Source: VBDM01 sp041496705
GTDB lineage: Bacteria > Pseudomonadota > Gammaproteobacteria > Burkholderiales > SG8-39
Reading direction: 5' to 3'
DNA length: 64,000 bases
NCBI GenBank assembly: GCA_041496705.1
Contig: JBGQFD010000004.1
Span: 9,877-73,876 of the forward strand
Shown here: positions 49,259-56,840 of the stretch, one piece after another
How the letters are laid out: the number at the start of each line of letters is the position of its first letter
Numbering within the stretch: position 1 is the first letter of the stretch
Notes under the pieces: generated by a model
What the model saw: the letters and a program-made list of their open reading frames with translations, nothing else
The model's database searches: none
Told to the model about the DNA's origin: nothing
Translations under genes and position numbers: made by a program

Positions 49259-51789
49259 GAGGTTTCCGCGCGACGATATCTTGCCGCGTACAATTTCCAC
49301 AACTCGCTCCCTAGTATGCCTGCGATCCCGACGGCGAGGGCGATTCCGACATCGACTGCACCGAGCGGAGCGAACCGGAACACGGCGGCCACCGCAGGCG
49401 CATAGAGAGTGAGGGCGAGCGCGGCAACCGCACCGATGGTCATCCACCACAGCATCGGATTGGACCGGCCGAGCGTGACGAGGATCGGCTGGGATTGCGA
49501 GCGATTGGCGAAGATCAGGGCCAGGTTGCCGAACAGGATTGCCGCGAAGCCGAGCGAGCGCACCTCCTCGTCGGTCCGTCCCGCCGAAATGGCCCATCCG
49601 TAGAGAAGCACGACGGCGATGAGCGCCGTCGCCCCGAGGGCAAGGCTCCCTGCGAGCATCGTGCCGCTGAAGAGCGGCTGGCGCGGATCACGCGGGGGTC
49701 GCCGCATCGCTTCGCGGTCCCCGGCTTCCGCCTCGAATACCACCGAGCAGGCGGGATCGATCAGGAATTCCAGAAACACGACGTGCACGGGATAGATCAT
49801 GACCGGCCCAGCCATCGCGAGCGGCAGGAAAGCCATGCCCGCGATCGGCACGTGCACCGAAAGCAGGTAGCACATTGCGTTGCGGATATTGTCGTAGATG
49901 CGCCGTCCGAGCCGTACCGTGTCCACGACCGCACCGAATTCGTCGCGCAACAAAACGAGCGAAGCCGCTTCGCGTGCCACATCGGTGCCCCGGCTTCCCA
50001 TGGCCACGCCGATGTGCGCCGCGCGCAGGGCCGGAGCGTCGTTCACGCCGTCGCCGGTCATGGCGACGACTTCCCCCGACGCTTTCAGCGCCGTGACCAG
50101 ACGCAGCTTCTGTTCGGGCAGCACGCGGGCGAATACATCGACTCGTCGCACCGCCAGCGCCAGCTCGGCGTCGGCCAGCGTTTCCAGTTCCGCGCCGGTC
50201 AGCATTCCGCCTTCGGTGCGGATGCCGGCTTCGCGGGCGATGGCGAGTGCCGTTCCGCCATGGTCCCCGGTGATCATGACGACCCTGATGCCCGCGCGCC
50301 GGCACTCCGCGACGGCGGCCGGCACCACAGGCCGCAGCGGATCGGCGAGAGCGACGAAACCGAGCCAGCGAAACGCAAAGGCGCGAGGGTCCGCCGGCCA
50401 CGCCTTCTCGTCCCACTGCGCGCAGGCCACGCCCAGAACCCGCATCCCGCGCGCCGCGGCAAGGCCCGCCTGCGCGAGCAGCTCTTGACCCCTCGTCGCA
50501 TCGATCCTGCAGGCGGCGACAATCGTCTCGGGCGCACCCTTGAGCGCGACCACCGCGCGGCCTTCGGCATCCCGCCACGCGTGGCAGACCGCGAGGAAAG
50601 CTTCGTTCAGCGAGTAATCGCGGTCGAGCCGCCAGGCGGCCCGCCAGGCGTCGGCTTCTGGCGCGTGGCGCGATGCAGCCGCGAGAACCGCGTTCTCCAT
50701 CGGATCGAAGGGCGCGAGCTCGCTCGCCAGCGCGGCGTGGGAAAGAACCTCGCGGGCCCCGCGGGAGAGCGGTGTGTCGGGTGCGGGGCTGATCCAGCCT
50801 TCAGCGGCGAAAATCTCTTTCACCGCCATGCGGTTCTCGGTGAGCGTTCCGGTCTTGTCCACGCACAGGACGGTCGCCGCGCCGAGCATCTCGATCGCCG
50901 GCATGCGCCGGGTCAGCACGCCGCGGCGCGCGATTCGCCAGGCCCCGAGCGCAAGAAACACGGTCAGGACCACCGGGAATTCCTCGGGGATGATCGCCAT
51001 CGCGAGCGTCAGCCCGGCGAGAACGCTCTCGACCCAGCCGTGGTCCAGCGCGAGGTGAAACAAGGCGACGAGCGCGCTCAAGGCCACGGCAAACGCAGCC
51101 ACGACCCTGACGATCTTCGCCGTTTCACGCTCGAGCATGGTTCTCTCGGGTTCGATCTCGCCCAGCGCGCGGCCGATCCTGCCGAGCTCGCTGCGCGCGC
51201 CGGTGGCCACGACCTCGGCATAGCCGTGCCCCTTGACGACCAGCGTGCCGGAAAACACTTTGCCCGCCTGTGCCGATGCGTCTCCGACTGTCAGGCGTTT
51301 CTCCGCGGCAAGCGATTCGCCGGTGAGCAAGGACTCGTCCACCATCAGGTTGCTGGTCGCGAACAGGTCCGCGTCGGCTGCGACGCGATCGCCTTCGGAG
51401 AGAACCAGCACGTCGCCGCGCACCACGTCCGTCCCCGCGATGCGGCTCTGGCGGCCGTCGCGAACCACCAGAGCGCGCGGGCTCGACAGATCGCGCAGCG
51501 CTTCGAGCGCGCGCTCGGTCCTGTGTCTCTGCACCACGGTTATCCCGATGACGACCAGAAGCGAAGCGCCGAGAATCAGGGCTTCGATGACATCGCCGAT
51601 CAGCAGATAAATTCCGGTTGCGGCGCACAGCAGGAGGAACATCGGCTCGCTCAGCACCTCGAGCACGAGGTCCGCCAGGCCCGCGCGCTTTGCGGCGGGC
51701 AGGGTGTTCGGGCCTTCTTTTGCACGACGTCGAGAGGCTTCGGCGGCTGACAGGCCTCGCAAACGCGTCGATGGCAAGGGTTCTATCAA
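49255..51789 (-). CDS. P-type cation-transporting ATPase (type II, Ca2+/Na+-like)
   Basis: This 844-residue pump has an N-terminal cation ATPase segment (LSAAEASRRRAKEGPNTLPA), the TGES dephosphorylation motif, M4 motif MAIIPEEFPVVLT, phosphorylated Asp311 in CVDKTGTLTENRM, hinge TGDGVNDAPAL and C-terminal helices. PEEFP in M4 and the size resemble SERCA-like bacterial pumps and M. tuberculosis CtpF, a DosR-regulon gene. It exports a cation, probably calcium or sodium. It leads a two-gene operon with the Pat-like fusion and has an FNR box 71 bp upstream. Confidence 0.93.
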   Translation of the reverse strand: MIEPLPSTRLRGLSAAEASRRRAKEGPNTLPAAKRAGLADLVLEVLSEPMFLLLCAATGIYLLIGDVIEALILGASLLVVIGITVVQRHRTERALEALRDLSSPRALVVRDGRQSRIAGTDVVRGDVLVLSEGDRVAADADLFATSNLMVDESLLTGESLAAEKRLTVGDASAQAGKVFSGTLVVKGHGYAEVVATGARSELGRIGRALGEIEPERTMLERETAKIVRVVAAFAVALSALVALFHLALDHGWVESVLAGLTLAMAIIPEEFPVVLTVFLALGAWRIARRGVLTRRMPAIEMLGAATVLCVDKTGTLTENRMAVKEIFAAEGWISPAPDTPLSRGAREVLSHAALASELAPFDPMENAVLAAASRHAPEADAWRAAWRLDRDYSLNEAFLAVCHAWRDAEGRAVVALKGAPETIVAACRIDATRGQELLAQAGLAAARGMRVLGVACAQWDEKAWPADPRAFAFRWLGFVALADPLRPVVPAAVAECRRAGIRVVMITGDHGGTALAIAREAGIRTEGGMLTGAELETLADAELALAVRRVDVFARVLPEQKLRLVTALKASGEVVAMTGDGVNDAPALRAAHIGVAMGSRGTDVAREAASLVLLRDEFGAVVDTVRLGRRIYDNIRNAMCYLLSVHVPIAGMAFLPLAMAGPVMIYPVHVVFLEFLIDPACSVVFEAEAGDREAMRRPPRDPRQPLFSGTMLAGSLALGATALIAVVLLYGWAISAGRTDEEVRSLGFAAILFGNLALIFANRSQSQPILVTLGRSNPMLWWMTIGAVAALALTLYAPAVAAVFRFAPLGAVDVGIALAVGIAGILGSELWKLYAARYRRAETS

Positions 51790-51853
51790 GCGGATGGTGA
51801 TGAAACGGCGGTGGGATTCGGAATCAAGGTTGAACGCGCCGCCGCGCCGGGTG

Positions 51854-51867
51854 TTGACCTAAGTCAA
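51854..51867 (-). promoter_or_regulatory. FNR box upstream of the P-type ATPase-Pat operon
   Basis: TTGACCTAAGTCAA is a perfect TTGAC-N4-GTCAA palindrome centred 71 bp before the ATPase ATG at 51789. The other neighbour (52154-53260) is also on the minus strand and ends far from it, so the ATPase operon is the target. Confidence 0.78.
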
Positions 51868-52048
51868 GAGCGCCTGCTATCGGCACTCCCGGGCGGACCT
51901 GCGGTCGGGTCGATCGAAACGCGCGTCTAGCGGATTTCTCGCCGGCGGAGAAAGCGGCGCAACCTCAGGGTGAATTGAGATCCGGCTTCAGGTTCATGCG
52001 GCGTTCGGGTGACGCGCTTCTCCGTCGCCGGCCGATCGCTGCGGCTTC

Positions 52049-52140
52049 CTAAGGCGTGTTCCGGTAGTTCTGCGCGAGTATAGGTCACGATGGCGTCGAC
52101 GTCTTCCTTGGCGATCGGCGCGCCGGCGCGGCAGCCTCGG
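52049..52140 (-). pseudogene. Possible degraded cytochrome c C-terminus in a 365-bp gap
   Basis: Within the 51790-52153 gap, the minus strand can be read as RAGAPIAKEDVDAIVTYT and then, after a shift of frame, AQNYRNTP followed by a stop at 52049. This resembles the end of a small c-type cytochrome (helix plus VxxIVxY and an NYxxTP-like tail). No haem motif survives. It may be a remnant of a deleted gene downstream of the multihaem cytochrome. Apart from this and the FNR box I see nothing in the gap. Confidence 0.22.
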
Positions 52141-52153
52141 GCACCGCCGCTTC

Positions 52154-53260
52154 CTATTCGGGTCGTCGGGAATCGTCGAAGTTCCTGTCCAGGGCTTTGA
52201 TGGAGTCCATCAGGAGCTGCACGGCGTACTTGGTGTTGTGGATGCCCTTGCTGCCGTCCTCGAGAACGAATTTGTAGTTGTACAGGGCGCCGACGACTTC
52301 GATCGGGTACTGCACCTTGTTGCGGATGAAGGCTCCCTTGGAATCGTAGAGCGGGTCCTTCATGGTCTGCAGCAGCCCCGTGCCCTGCTTGTTGATGATC
52401 TTCTCTAGCAGCCCCTGGACTTCCTCCTGGATGGCTTCGACCTTGCCGTCACCGTCGAAGTCCGCGGCGGCAGCCCTGTCGAAGACGTGTTTCCCCGCGG
52501 CTTGCTTCATCTCGGTATGACAGCCGGAATTCAGGCAGCCTGCGTTGTTCAGCTTGGGCAGCTCGTGAACCTCGCCGCCGATCCTGAAGCTGTGACCGCC
52601 GATCGTGGGCAACAGCGCGTAGCGCTGCCTCGGCTGGGTCATGTGGCAAGTGACGCAATCTGCACTCGGCAGCATGGCGTGGGCGGAGCTGGAATATTTC
52701 TTCCCCGGGAATTCGTAGGCGTTGGTTCCGGAAAGCATGTCCGCGTGAGGACCGTGATGGGCTCCCCAGAAGTCGAACGGGATCGATCGTGCCTTCACCT
52801 CGTCTTTGGGAAGGAACAGGGCCCGATGGCAGTTGGCGCAGAGATTGCCCTTGCCCCTGTCGAACTCGACGCCGTTCGCAAGGGCAAGCTTGCTTGTCTT
52901 GCGCAACGAGAAATTCCCGGTGTCGTGGGGAGCGTGGCAGGTGAAGCAGCCGATTTCGGACGGGTTGGACACGATCGCCTTCGGATCGACCTTGCCCGTC
53001 TTCACGAACTCGATAAAGCCCTCGTTCGTGTGGCACCTCTGGCAGCCTTCGCTGTTCGAATAGGACGCATGGCCTGTGGTGCGGTGGCCGGAGGTCAGGT
53101 ATTGCGTGCGGGCACCGCGAACGGCGAACTTAGGCTCCGAGCCGTGGCAATCGACGCACCCCTTGGGAAACGCAATCGCCTTGGTCTGCGAGTAGGCAGA
53201 AAGCGGAAGCAACAAGCTGAAGAAAGCCAGCAAACCGAAACGTTTCTGCAGAGCGGTCAT
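52154..53260 (-). CDS. Periplasmic multihaem c-type cytochrome (six haem motifs, EF-hand-like loop)
   Basis: This 368-residue protein has a Sec signal (LLAFFSLLLPLSAYSQ). It has five CxxCH motifs (C35, C73, C105, C141, C202) and one CX4CH motif (CLNSGCH, from C242), plus extra His residues for axial ligation. A calcium-loop-like DFDGDGKVE occurs at 267-275. The last 90 residues carry no haem. Doubled-CxxCH spacing resembles nitrite/tetrathionate-type or extracellular-electron-transfer cytochromes, but I recognise no specific reductase. The NapC/NirT gene 115 bp upstream on the same strand is its likely electron donor. Confidence 0.87.
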   Translation of the reverse strand: MTALQKRFGLLAFFSLLLPLSAYSQTKAIAFPKGCVDCHGSEPKFAVRGARTQYLTSGHRTTGHASYSNSEGCQRCHTNEGFIEFVKTGKVDPKAIVSNPSEIGCFTCHAPHDTGNFSLRKTSKLALANGVEFDRGKGNLCANCHRALFLPKDEVKARSIPFDFWGAHHGPHADMLSGTNAYEFPGKKYSSSAHAMLPSADCVTCHMTQPRQRYALLPTIGGHSFRIGGEVHELPKLNNAGCLNSGCHTEMKQAAGKHVFDRAAAADFDGDGKVEAIQEEVQGLLEKIINKQGTGLLQTMKDPLYDSKGAFIRNKVQYPIEVVGALYNYKFVLEDGSKGIHNTKYAVQLLMDSIKALDRNFDDSRRPE

Positions 53261-53374
53261 GGATCACTCCCTGATTGTGAAGGCTACTGCTTGAGGATTG
53301 CTCGTCCGACGCCTCGATCTTCGGGTGTCCCTTGGCACGCCGCAATCAGGGCCATTGCGATGTTCAGCATTATT

Positions 53375-53986
53375 CTATTCTCCTGCGGCGCCAGCGGGTA
53401 CTTGACCGGGTGCGCGGTGCCCAACCCCCTTGTGACAATCGATGCAGACCTGTCCGCCGGCGAGCGCACTGTCGTGCATCCGGGCAACATCGGGCTTGTC
53501 CTTGTTTGCCATGGACTCCGGACGATGGCAATTCACGCATTCTCGCGCGCCGTTGCCGCGCAGTCGATTCCATTCTTTCTCGTCCATGGCCTTGCGGTGT
53601 GCTTCGTACTTTTCGCGCGTATTGATGACGCCGGTGAGATGGCCCCAGATTTCCTTTACGGACTTGCCGGTGCGCGCTATCTTTGGCCAGAACTCGCGCG
53701 GCACATGGCAATCCGAGCAACCCGTAACGATTCCTGCGCGATTGTCATGGTGCACCGACTCCCGCCAGTCCTTTGCCGCGTCATTCGCGTGGCAGCTGCT
53801 GCAAAATGCATTGGTGCCTATGGCGTCCAAGGCGTATTGGAATCCGACCGTGACAACCGAACCGAGCACTAATCCCGCGGCGAGGAGCGTGAACAGCGAG
53901 TAGCGGAGGCTCGGTGCAAACAGCAGCTTGCGGCAGCGTGACCAGAACCCCGAGTGCGCGTCGGGATTTTTCTGCGATTCGGGCAC
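53375..53986 (-). CDS. NapC/NirT-family tetrahaem quinol dehydrogenase
   Basis: The GTG at 53986, with a GGGAG box, gives 203 residues: one N-terminal membrane anchor (YSLFTLLAAGLVLGSVVTVG) and four CxxCH haem motifs (FCSSCH, GCSDCH, ECVNCH, VCIDCH). NapC/NirT proteins oxidise membrane quinol and pass electrons to periplasmic reductases. Paired with the six-haem cytochrome downstream it forms a complete quinol-to-periplasm electron path. It is divergent from the prenyltransferase gene at 54131. Confidence 0.92.
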   Translation of the reverse strand: MPESQKNPDAHSGFWSRCRKLLFAPSLRYSLFTLLAAGLVLGSVVTVGFQYALDAIGTNAFCSSCHANDAAKDWRESVHHDNRAGIVTGCSDCHVPREFWPKIARTGKSVKEIWGHLTGVINTREKYEAHRKAMDEKEWNRLRGNGARECVNCHRPESMANKDKPDVARMHDSALAGGQVCIDCHKGVGHRAPGQVPAGAAGE

Positions 53987-54130
53987 CGGGTCTCCCTCAG
54001 GGGGGCACGTGGCGAAAGACGGTCCATGATAGCGTGGACCTGCGGCATGCGAAAAGGGCGCGGAAGGCGCCTGCGGGTTAAAGTAGCAAGCCTTACGGAC
54101 TGCGCCATCGACGGCGGAGGAAGAGCCAGC

Positions 54131-55084
54131 ATGGCCGAAGCGCAAGCCTTGTCACGGCGAGAGGTGTGGAGGCGAAAGCTTCTTTACCCCGGGCACACCT
54201 TGCCGACGGCGGCGGCGCCCGTTCTGGTATCCGTCGGCTTGGCGGTCCACTATCATGTTTTCGCTGCTCTGCCGGTTTTCCTCGCCTTCCTTGCCGGTTG
54301 GCTGATACAGCTCGGCGGGGTCCTGACGGACAACTATGTAAACCTGGTGCAGCAGCCCGATGACCGGGAGCATCCCGAACTGGTGCAAGCCTTGAAGCTC
54401 GGCACGCTCTCGCTCCGCGAACTGAAAGCGGCGATCTCCGCCTGCTATGCGCTCGCCCTGCTCGCCGGGGCTTACCTCCTCTGCACCGCGGGTCTCATGG
54501 TGCTGCTGATCGGGCTCTGCAGCATCGCGGCGAGCTGGGCCTACTCGGCCGGTCCCTGGCCGATCGGCAGACACGGGCTGGCCGATCCGCTGTTCTTCGT
54601 TTTCTTCGGCATCGTTTCCGTCATCGGTGGCTACTATGTTCAGGCGGCGCCGGCGGCCGGCGCCGTCCCCGGGTCTTGGTTCGTGCGCGACGCGCTGCCG
54701 GCAAGCGCCTTCGCGCTCGGCCTGCCGATCGGCGCCTTGACGACGAACATCCTCGTCATTGACGACATCCGCGACCGGGAGTACGACGCCGTGAAAGGCA
54801 AGCGCACGGTGGCGGTGCGCTTCGGCAAGGAATGGAGTCGCGCGGAATTTTGCGCACTGCTGATGCTCTCGTACCTCGCACCTTTCTGGTTCTGGCAGGG
54901 GTTCGGATTCAGCGCCTGGATCCTGTTGCCGCTGCTCACCGTTCCCCACGCTTGGGCCGCGGCGCGCGCTGTGTTGACTTTGGACCAGTTCAAAGACCTC
55001 GTGCCGATCACCCCGCAGACCGGGCGGCTGTTGCTCGGGTACGCCGTGCTCCTTGCAATCGGTGCCGCGGCGCCGTTGAGCTAA
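54131..55084 (+). CDS. UbiA-family prenyltransferase (MenA-like)
   Basis: ATG at 54131 (GGAGGAAG site) gives 317 residues with about eight membrane helices. The two Asp-rich prenyl-diphosphate motifs appear as TDNYVNLVQQPDDREHPE and IDDIRDREYDAVKGKRTVAV; the second, with GKRT, is the MenA (dihydroxynaphthoate polyprenyltransferase) type. It would make demethylmenaquinone or a related low-potential quinone, fitting the neighbouring quinol dehydrogenase. No other men genes are in view, so the quinone type is inferred. Confidence 0.82.
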   Translation: MAEAQALSRREVWRRKLLYPGHTLPTAAAPVLVSVGLAVHYHVFAALPVFLAFLAGWLIQLGGVLTDNYVNLVQQPDDREHPELVQALKLGTLSLRELKAAISACYALALLAGAYLLCTAGLMVLLIGLCSIAASWAYSAGPWPIGRHGLADPLFFVFFGIVSVIGGYYVQAAPAAGAVPGSWFVRDALPASAFALGLPIGALTTNILVIDDIRDREYDAVKGKRTVAVRFGKEWSRAEFCALLMLSYLAPFWFWQGFGFSAWILLPLLTVPHAWAAARAVLTLDQFKDLVPITPQTGRLLLGYAVLLAIGAAAPLS

Positions 55085-55215
55085 TGGTGGATTTATCGAG
55101 CAAGCTCTTCTAGCCGATTCAGATCGGTCCGAACCGGCTCGCCAACAGAACGGTCATGGCGCCCACCGCCACTCCGGTGAAACAGCGATTTCCGACCTGA
55201 GCACGAGCCTCAAAC

Positions 55216-55229
55216 TTGACTTAGATCAA
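55216..55229 (+). promoter_or_regulatory. FNR box upstream of the usp-hpf operon
   Basis: TTGACTTAGATCAA is a TTGAC-N4-ATCAA site, one base from the full consensus, centred 72 bp before the usp ATG at 55295. The 55085-55294 gap otherwise shows nothing recognisable. Confidence 0.78.
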
Positions 55230-55294
55230 CAGGCGGGACCGATCCAGCGATTACTTTCGAGGCGTCGAGTGAAGAAACCGCCTGGAGGTGCCCA

Positions 55295-55747
55295 ATGGTC
55301 TACAAAAGAATTCTTGTTCCGGTTGACGGGAGCTCGGCATCGAATGCCGGATTGAAGGAAGCGCTCAGGCTCGCCAAGGATCAGAAGGCCAAGTTGCTGC
55401 TGCTGCACATCGTCGATGAGCTCGTGGTGTTCAACACGCCAGAGGCCGGTTTCAACATGGAGTCCATCATCGAATCGATGCGGCGCAGCGGCCGGCAGCT
55501 CATCGCGCGAGCCGTGAAACTCACAGCCTCGAGGGGAGTCAAAGCGGATTCGACCTTGGTCGAAAGCGCCGGCGTGCGGGTAGCGGACGTGATCACCCGG
55601 CAGGCGAAGCGCGGGCGAGCCGACCTGATCGTCATGGGCACCCACGGCCGCCGCGGCGTCAATCGCATGATCATGGGCAGCGACGCCGAACTGGTGGTGC
55701 GCAGTGCGGGTGTGCCGGTGCTTCTGGTGCGCGATGGTGGCAGGTAG
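55295..55747 (+). CDS. Universal stress protein (single UspA domain)
   Basis: This 150-residue protein is a typical UspA fold: YKRILVPVDGSSASNAGLKE at the start and the ATP-binding loop MGTHGRRGVNRMIMGSDAE (G-x2-G-x9-GS) near the end. It should bind ATP and dimerise. Ribosome-binding site GGAGG. It opens a probable operon with the hibernation factor, the BCAM0308-family protein and a P-type ATPase, all under the FNR box at 55216. Confidence 0.93.
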   Translation: MVYKRILVPVDGSSASNAGLKEALRLAKDQKAKLLLLHIVDELVVFNTPEAGFNMESIIESMRRSGRQLIARAVKLTASRGVKADSTLVESAGVRVADVITRQAKRGRADLIVMGTHGRRGVNRMIMGSDAELVVRSAGVPVLLVRDGGR

Positions 55748-55843
55748 GGTGCGCAGCCGTCGCGGGACTGGCGTTCGTCCGGGCCGGGGTTCATCATGAT
55801 GCATCCTGCATTCCGCCGCAGACGCAAGGCCGGGAGAAGCGCC

Positions 55844-56212
55844 GTGAAAGTCCCCATGCAAATCATCGTTCGCAACCTGGAGCACTCGGAGGCGCTCGAA
55901 GCGCGCGTGCGCGACAGCGTCGCCAAGCTGGAGGGACTGCATCCGAACATGGTGAGCTGCCGCGTCACCGTCGAGGAATCCCACCGGCACCAGCATCAGG
56001 GTCGCCAGTTCCAGGTGCGCATCGACGCTCGCGTGCCCGGCAAGGAACTCGTTGCCAGCCACGACCACGACGAGGACGTCTACATCGCCCTTCGCGACGC
56101 GGTCCTCGCCATGCGACGCCAACTCGAGGACGCCGCCAGGGTGTTGCGCGGCGAGGTCAAATCGCATTCCCGCCCAAAGAGGGAAGACTCGGAATCGGCG
56201 GGTGACGCGTGA
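55844..56212 (+). CDS. HPF/RaiA-family ribosome hibernation factor (short form)
   Basis: The GTG at 55844, with GGGAG 8-12 bp upstream, gives 122 residues; an ATG at 55856 is an alternative. The product MQIIVRNLEHSEALEARVRD to EDVYIALRDAVLAMRRQLED is the HPF/YfiA beta-alpha-beta-beta-beta-alpha domain, with a basic tail and no long-form dimerisation domain. It would inactivate or store ribosomes during energy limitation. Its stop overlaps the next start. Confidence 0.88.
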   Translation: MKVPMQIIVRNLEHSEALEARVRDSVAKLEGLHPNMVSCRVTVEESHRHQHQGRQFQVRIDARVPGKELVASHDHDEDVYIALRDAVLAMRRQLEDAARVLRGEVKSHSRPKREDSESAGDA

Positions 56213-56703
56213 AGCGGGAACGAGGCGGTTTTCGCATGCTGCGCAGAATGCAGCTGCTGGAGGGACTGGGCGAGGACAGCTACAAGTCGAAGGGGAAACT
56301 TCCCGACGCAACCCGCTGCCCGGCCTGCGGGGCCAGTTTCCACGCGGGGCGGTGGACTTGGGATGCCGCGCCGGCCGGTGCGCACGAACATCTTTGTCCG
56401 GCGTGCCACCGGATCCAGGACAAGTTTCCGGCAGGCTATGTCGCGCTGAGCGGGAAGTTCTTCCGCGAGCATCGCGAAGAGATCCTGGGGCTTGCGCGGC
56501 ACTGCGAGGAGAAGGAAAAGGCCACGCATCCCCTGCAGCGAATCATCACGATCGAGGACGGCGCCGAAGGGGTCCTGGTGACCACGACTGACGTGCATCT
56601 GGCGCGCGATATCGCCGAGCGCGTGCACGATGCCTACAAGGGCAGCCTGGTGTTCCACTACAGCAAGGAAGAAAACCTGCTTCGCGCGACCTGGAAGCGC
56701 TGA
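56209..56703 (+). CDS. BCAM0308-family zinc-ribbon protein
   Basis: This 164-residue protein starts at GTG overlapping the hpf stop. Two CPAC knuckles (TRCPACGASFHAG and LCPACHRIQDKFP) about 33 residues apart form a likely zinc ribbon; the C-terminal part (ITIEDGAEGVLVTTTDVHLA, SLVFHYSKEENLLRATW) looks like an RNA- or ribosome-binding domain resembling part of NMD3. BCAM0308 is a gene of the B. cenocepacia low-oxygen-activated locus. Translational coupling to hpf suggests a joint role in ribosome stasis. Confidence 0.82.
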   Translation: MKRERGGFRMLRRMQLLEGLGEDSYKSKGKLPDATRCPACGASFHAGRWTWDAAPAGAHEHLCPACHRIQDKFPAGYVALSGKFFREHREEILGLARHCEEKEKATHPLQRIITIEDGAEGVLVTTTDVHLARDIAERVHDAYKGSLVFHYSKEENLLRATWKR

Positions 56704-56840
56704 AACGGGAGAAATATCCCATCCGCGCAGCGCGTCGTTTTTCTCTGACGGGCATCGAAGATGCGGCGCGGCTCGACCGCGAGACCCTGTTCTCCCGGCT
56801 CGAAGCGTCGCCCGCGGGGCTGACGCGGCACGAAGCGAGC

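Noticed and set aside
51820..51840. Second possible FNR-like site near the P-type ATPase (ATTCGGAATCAAGGTTGA)
   Set aside because: Only the right half fits; the left half is GGATT and the inverted half-sites have the wrong spacing.
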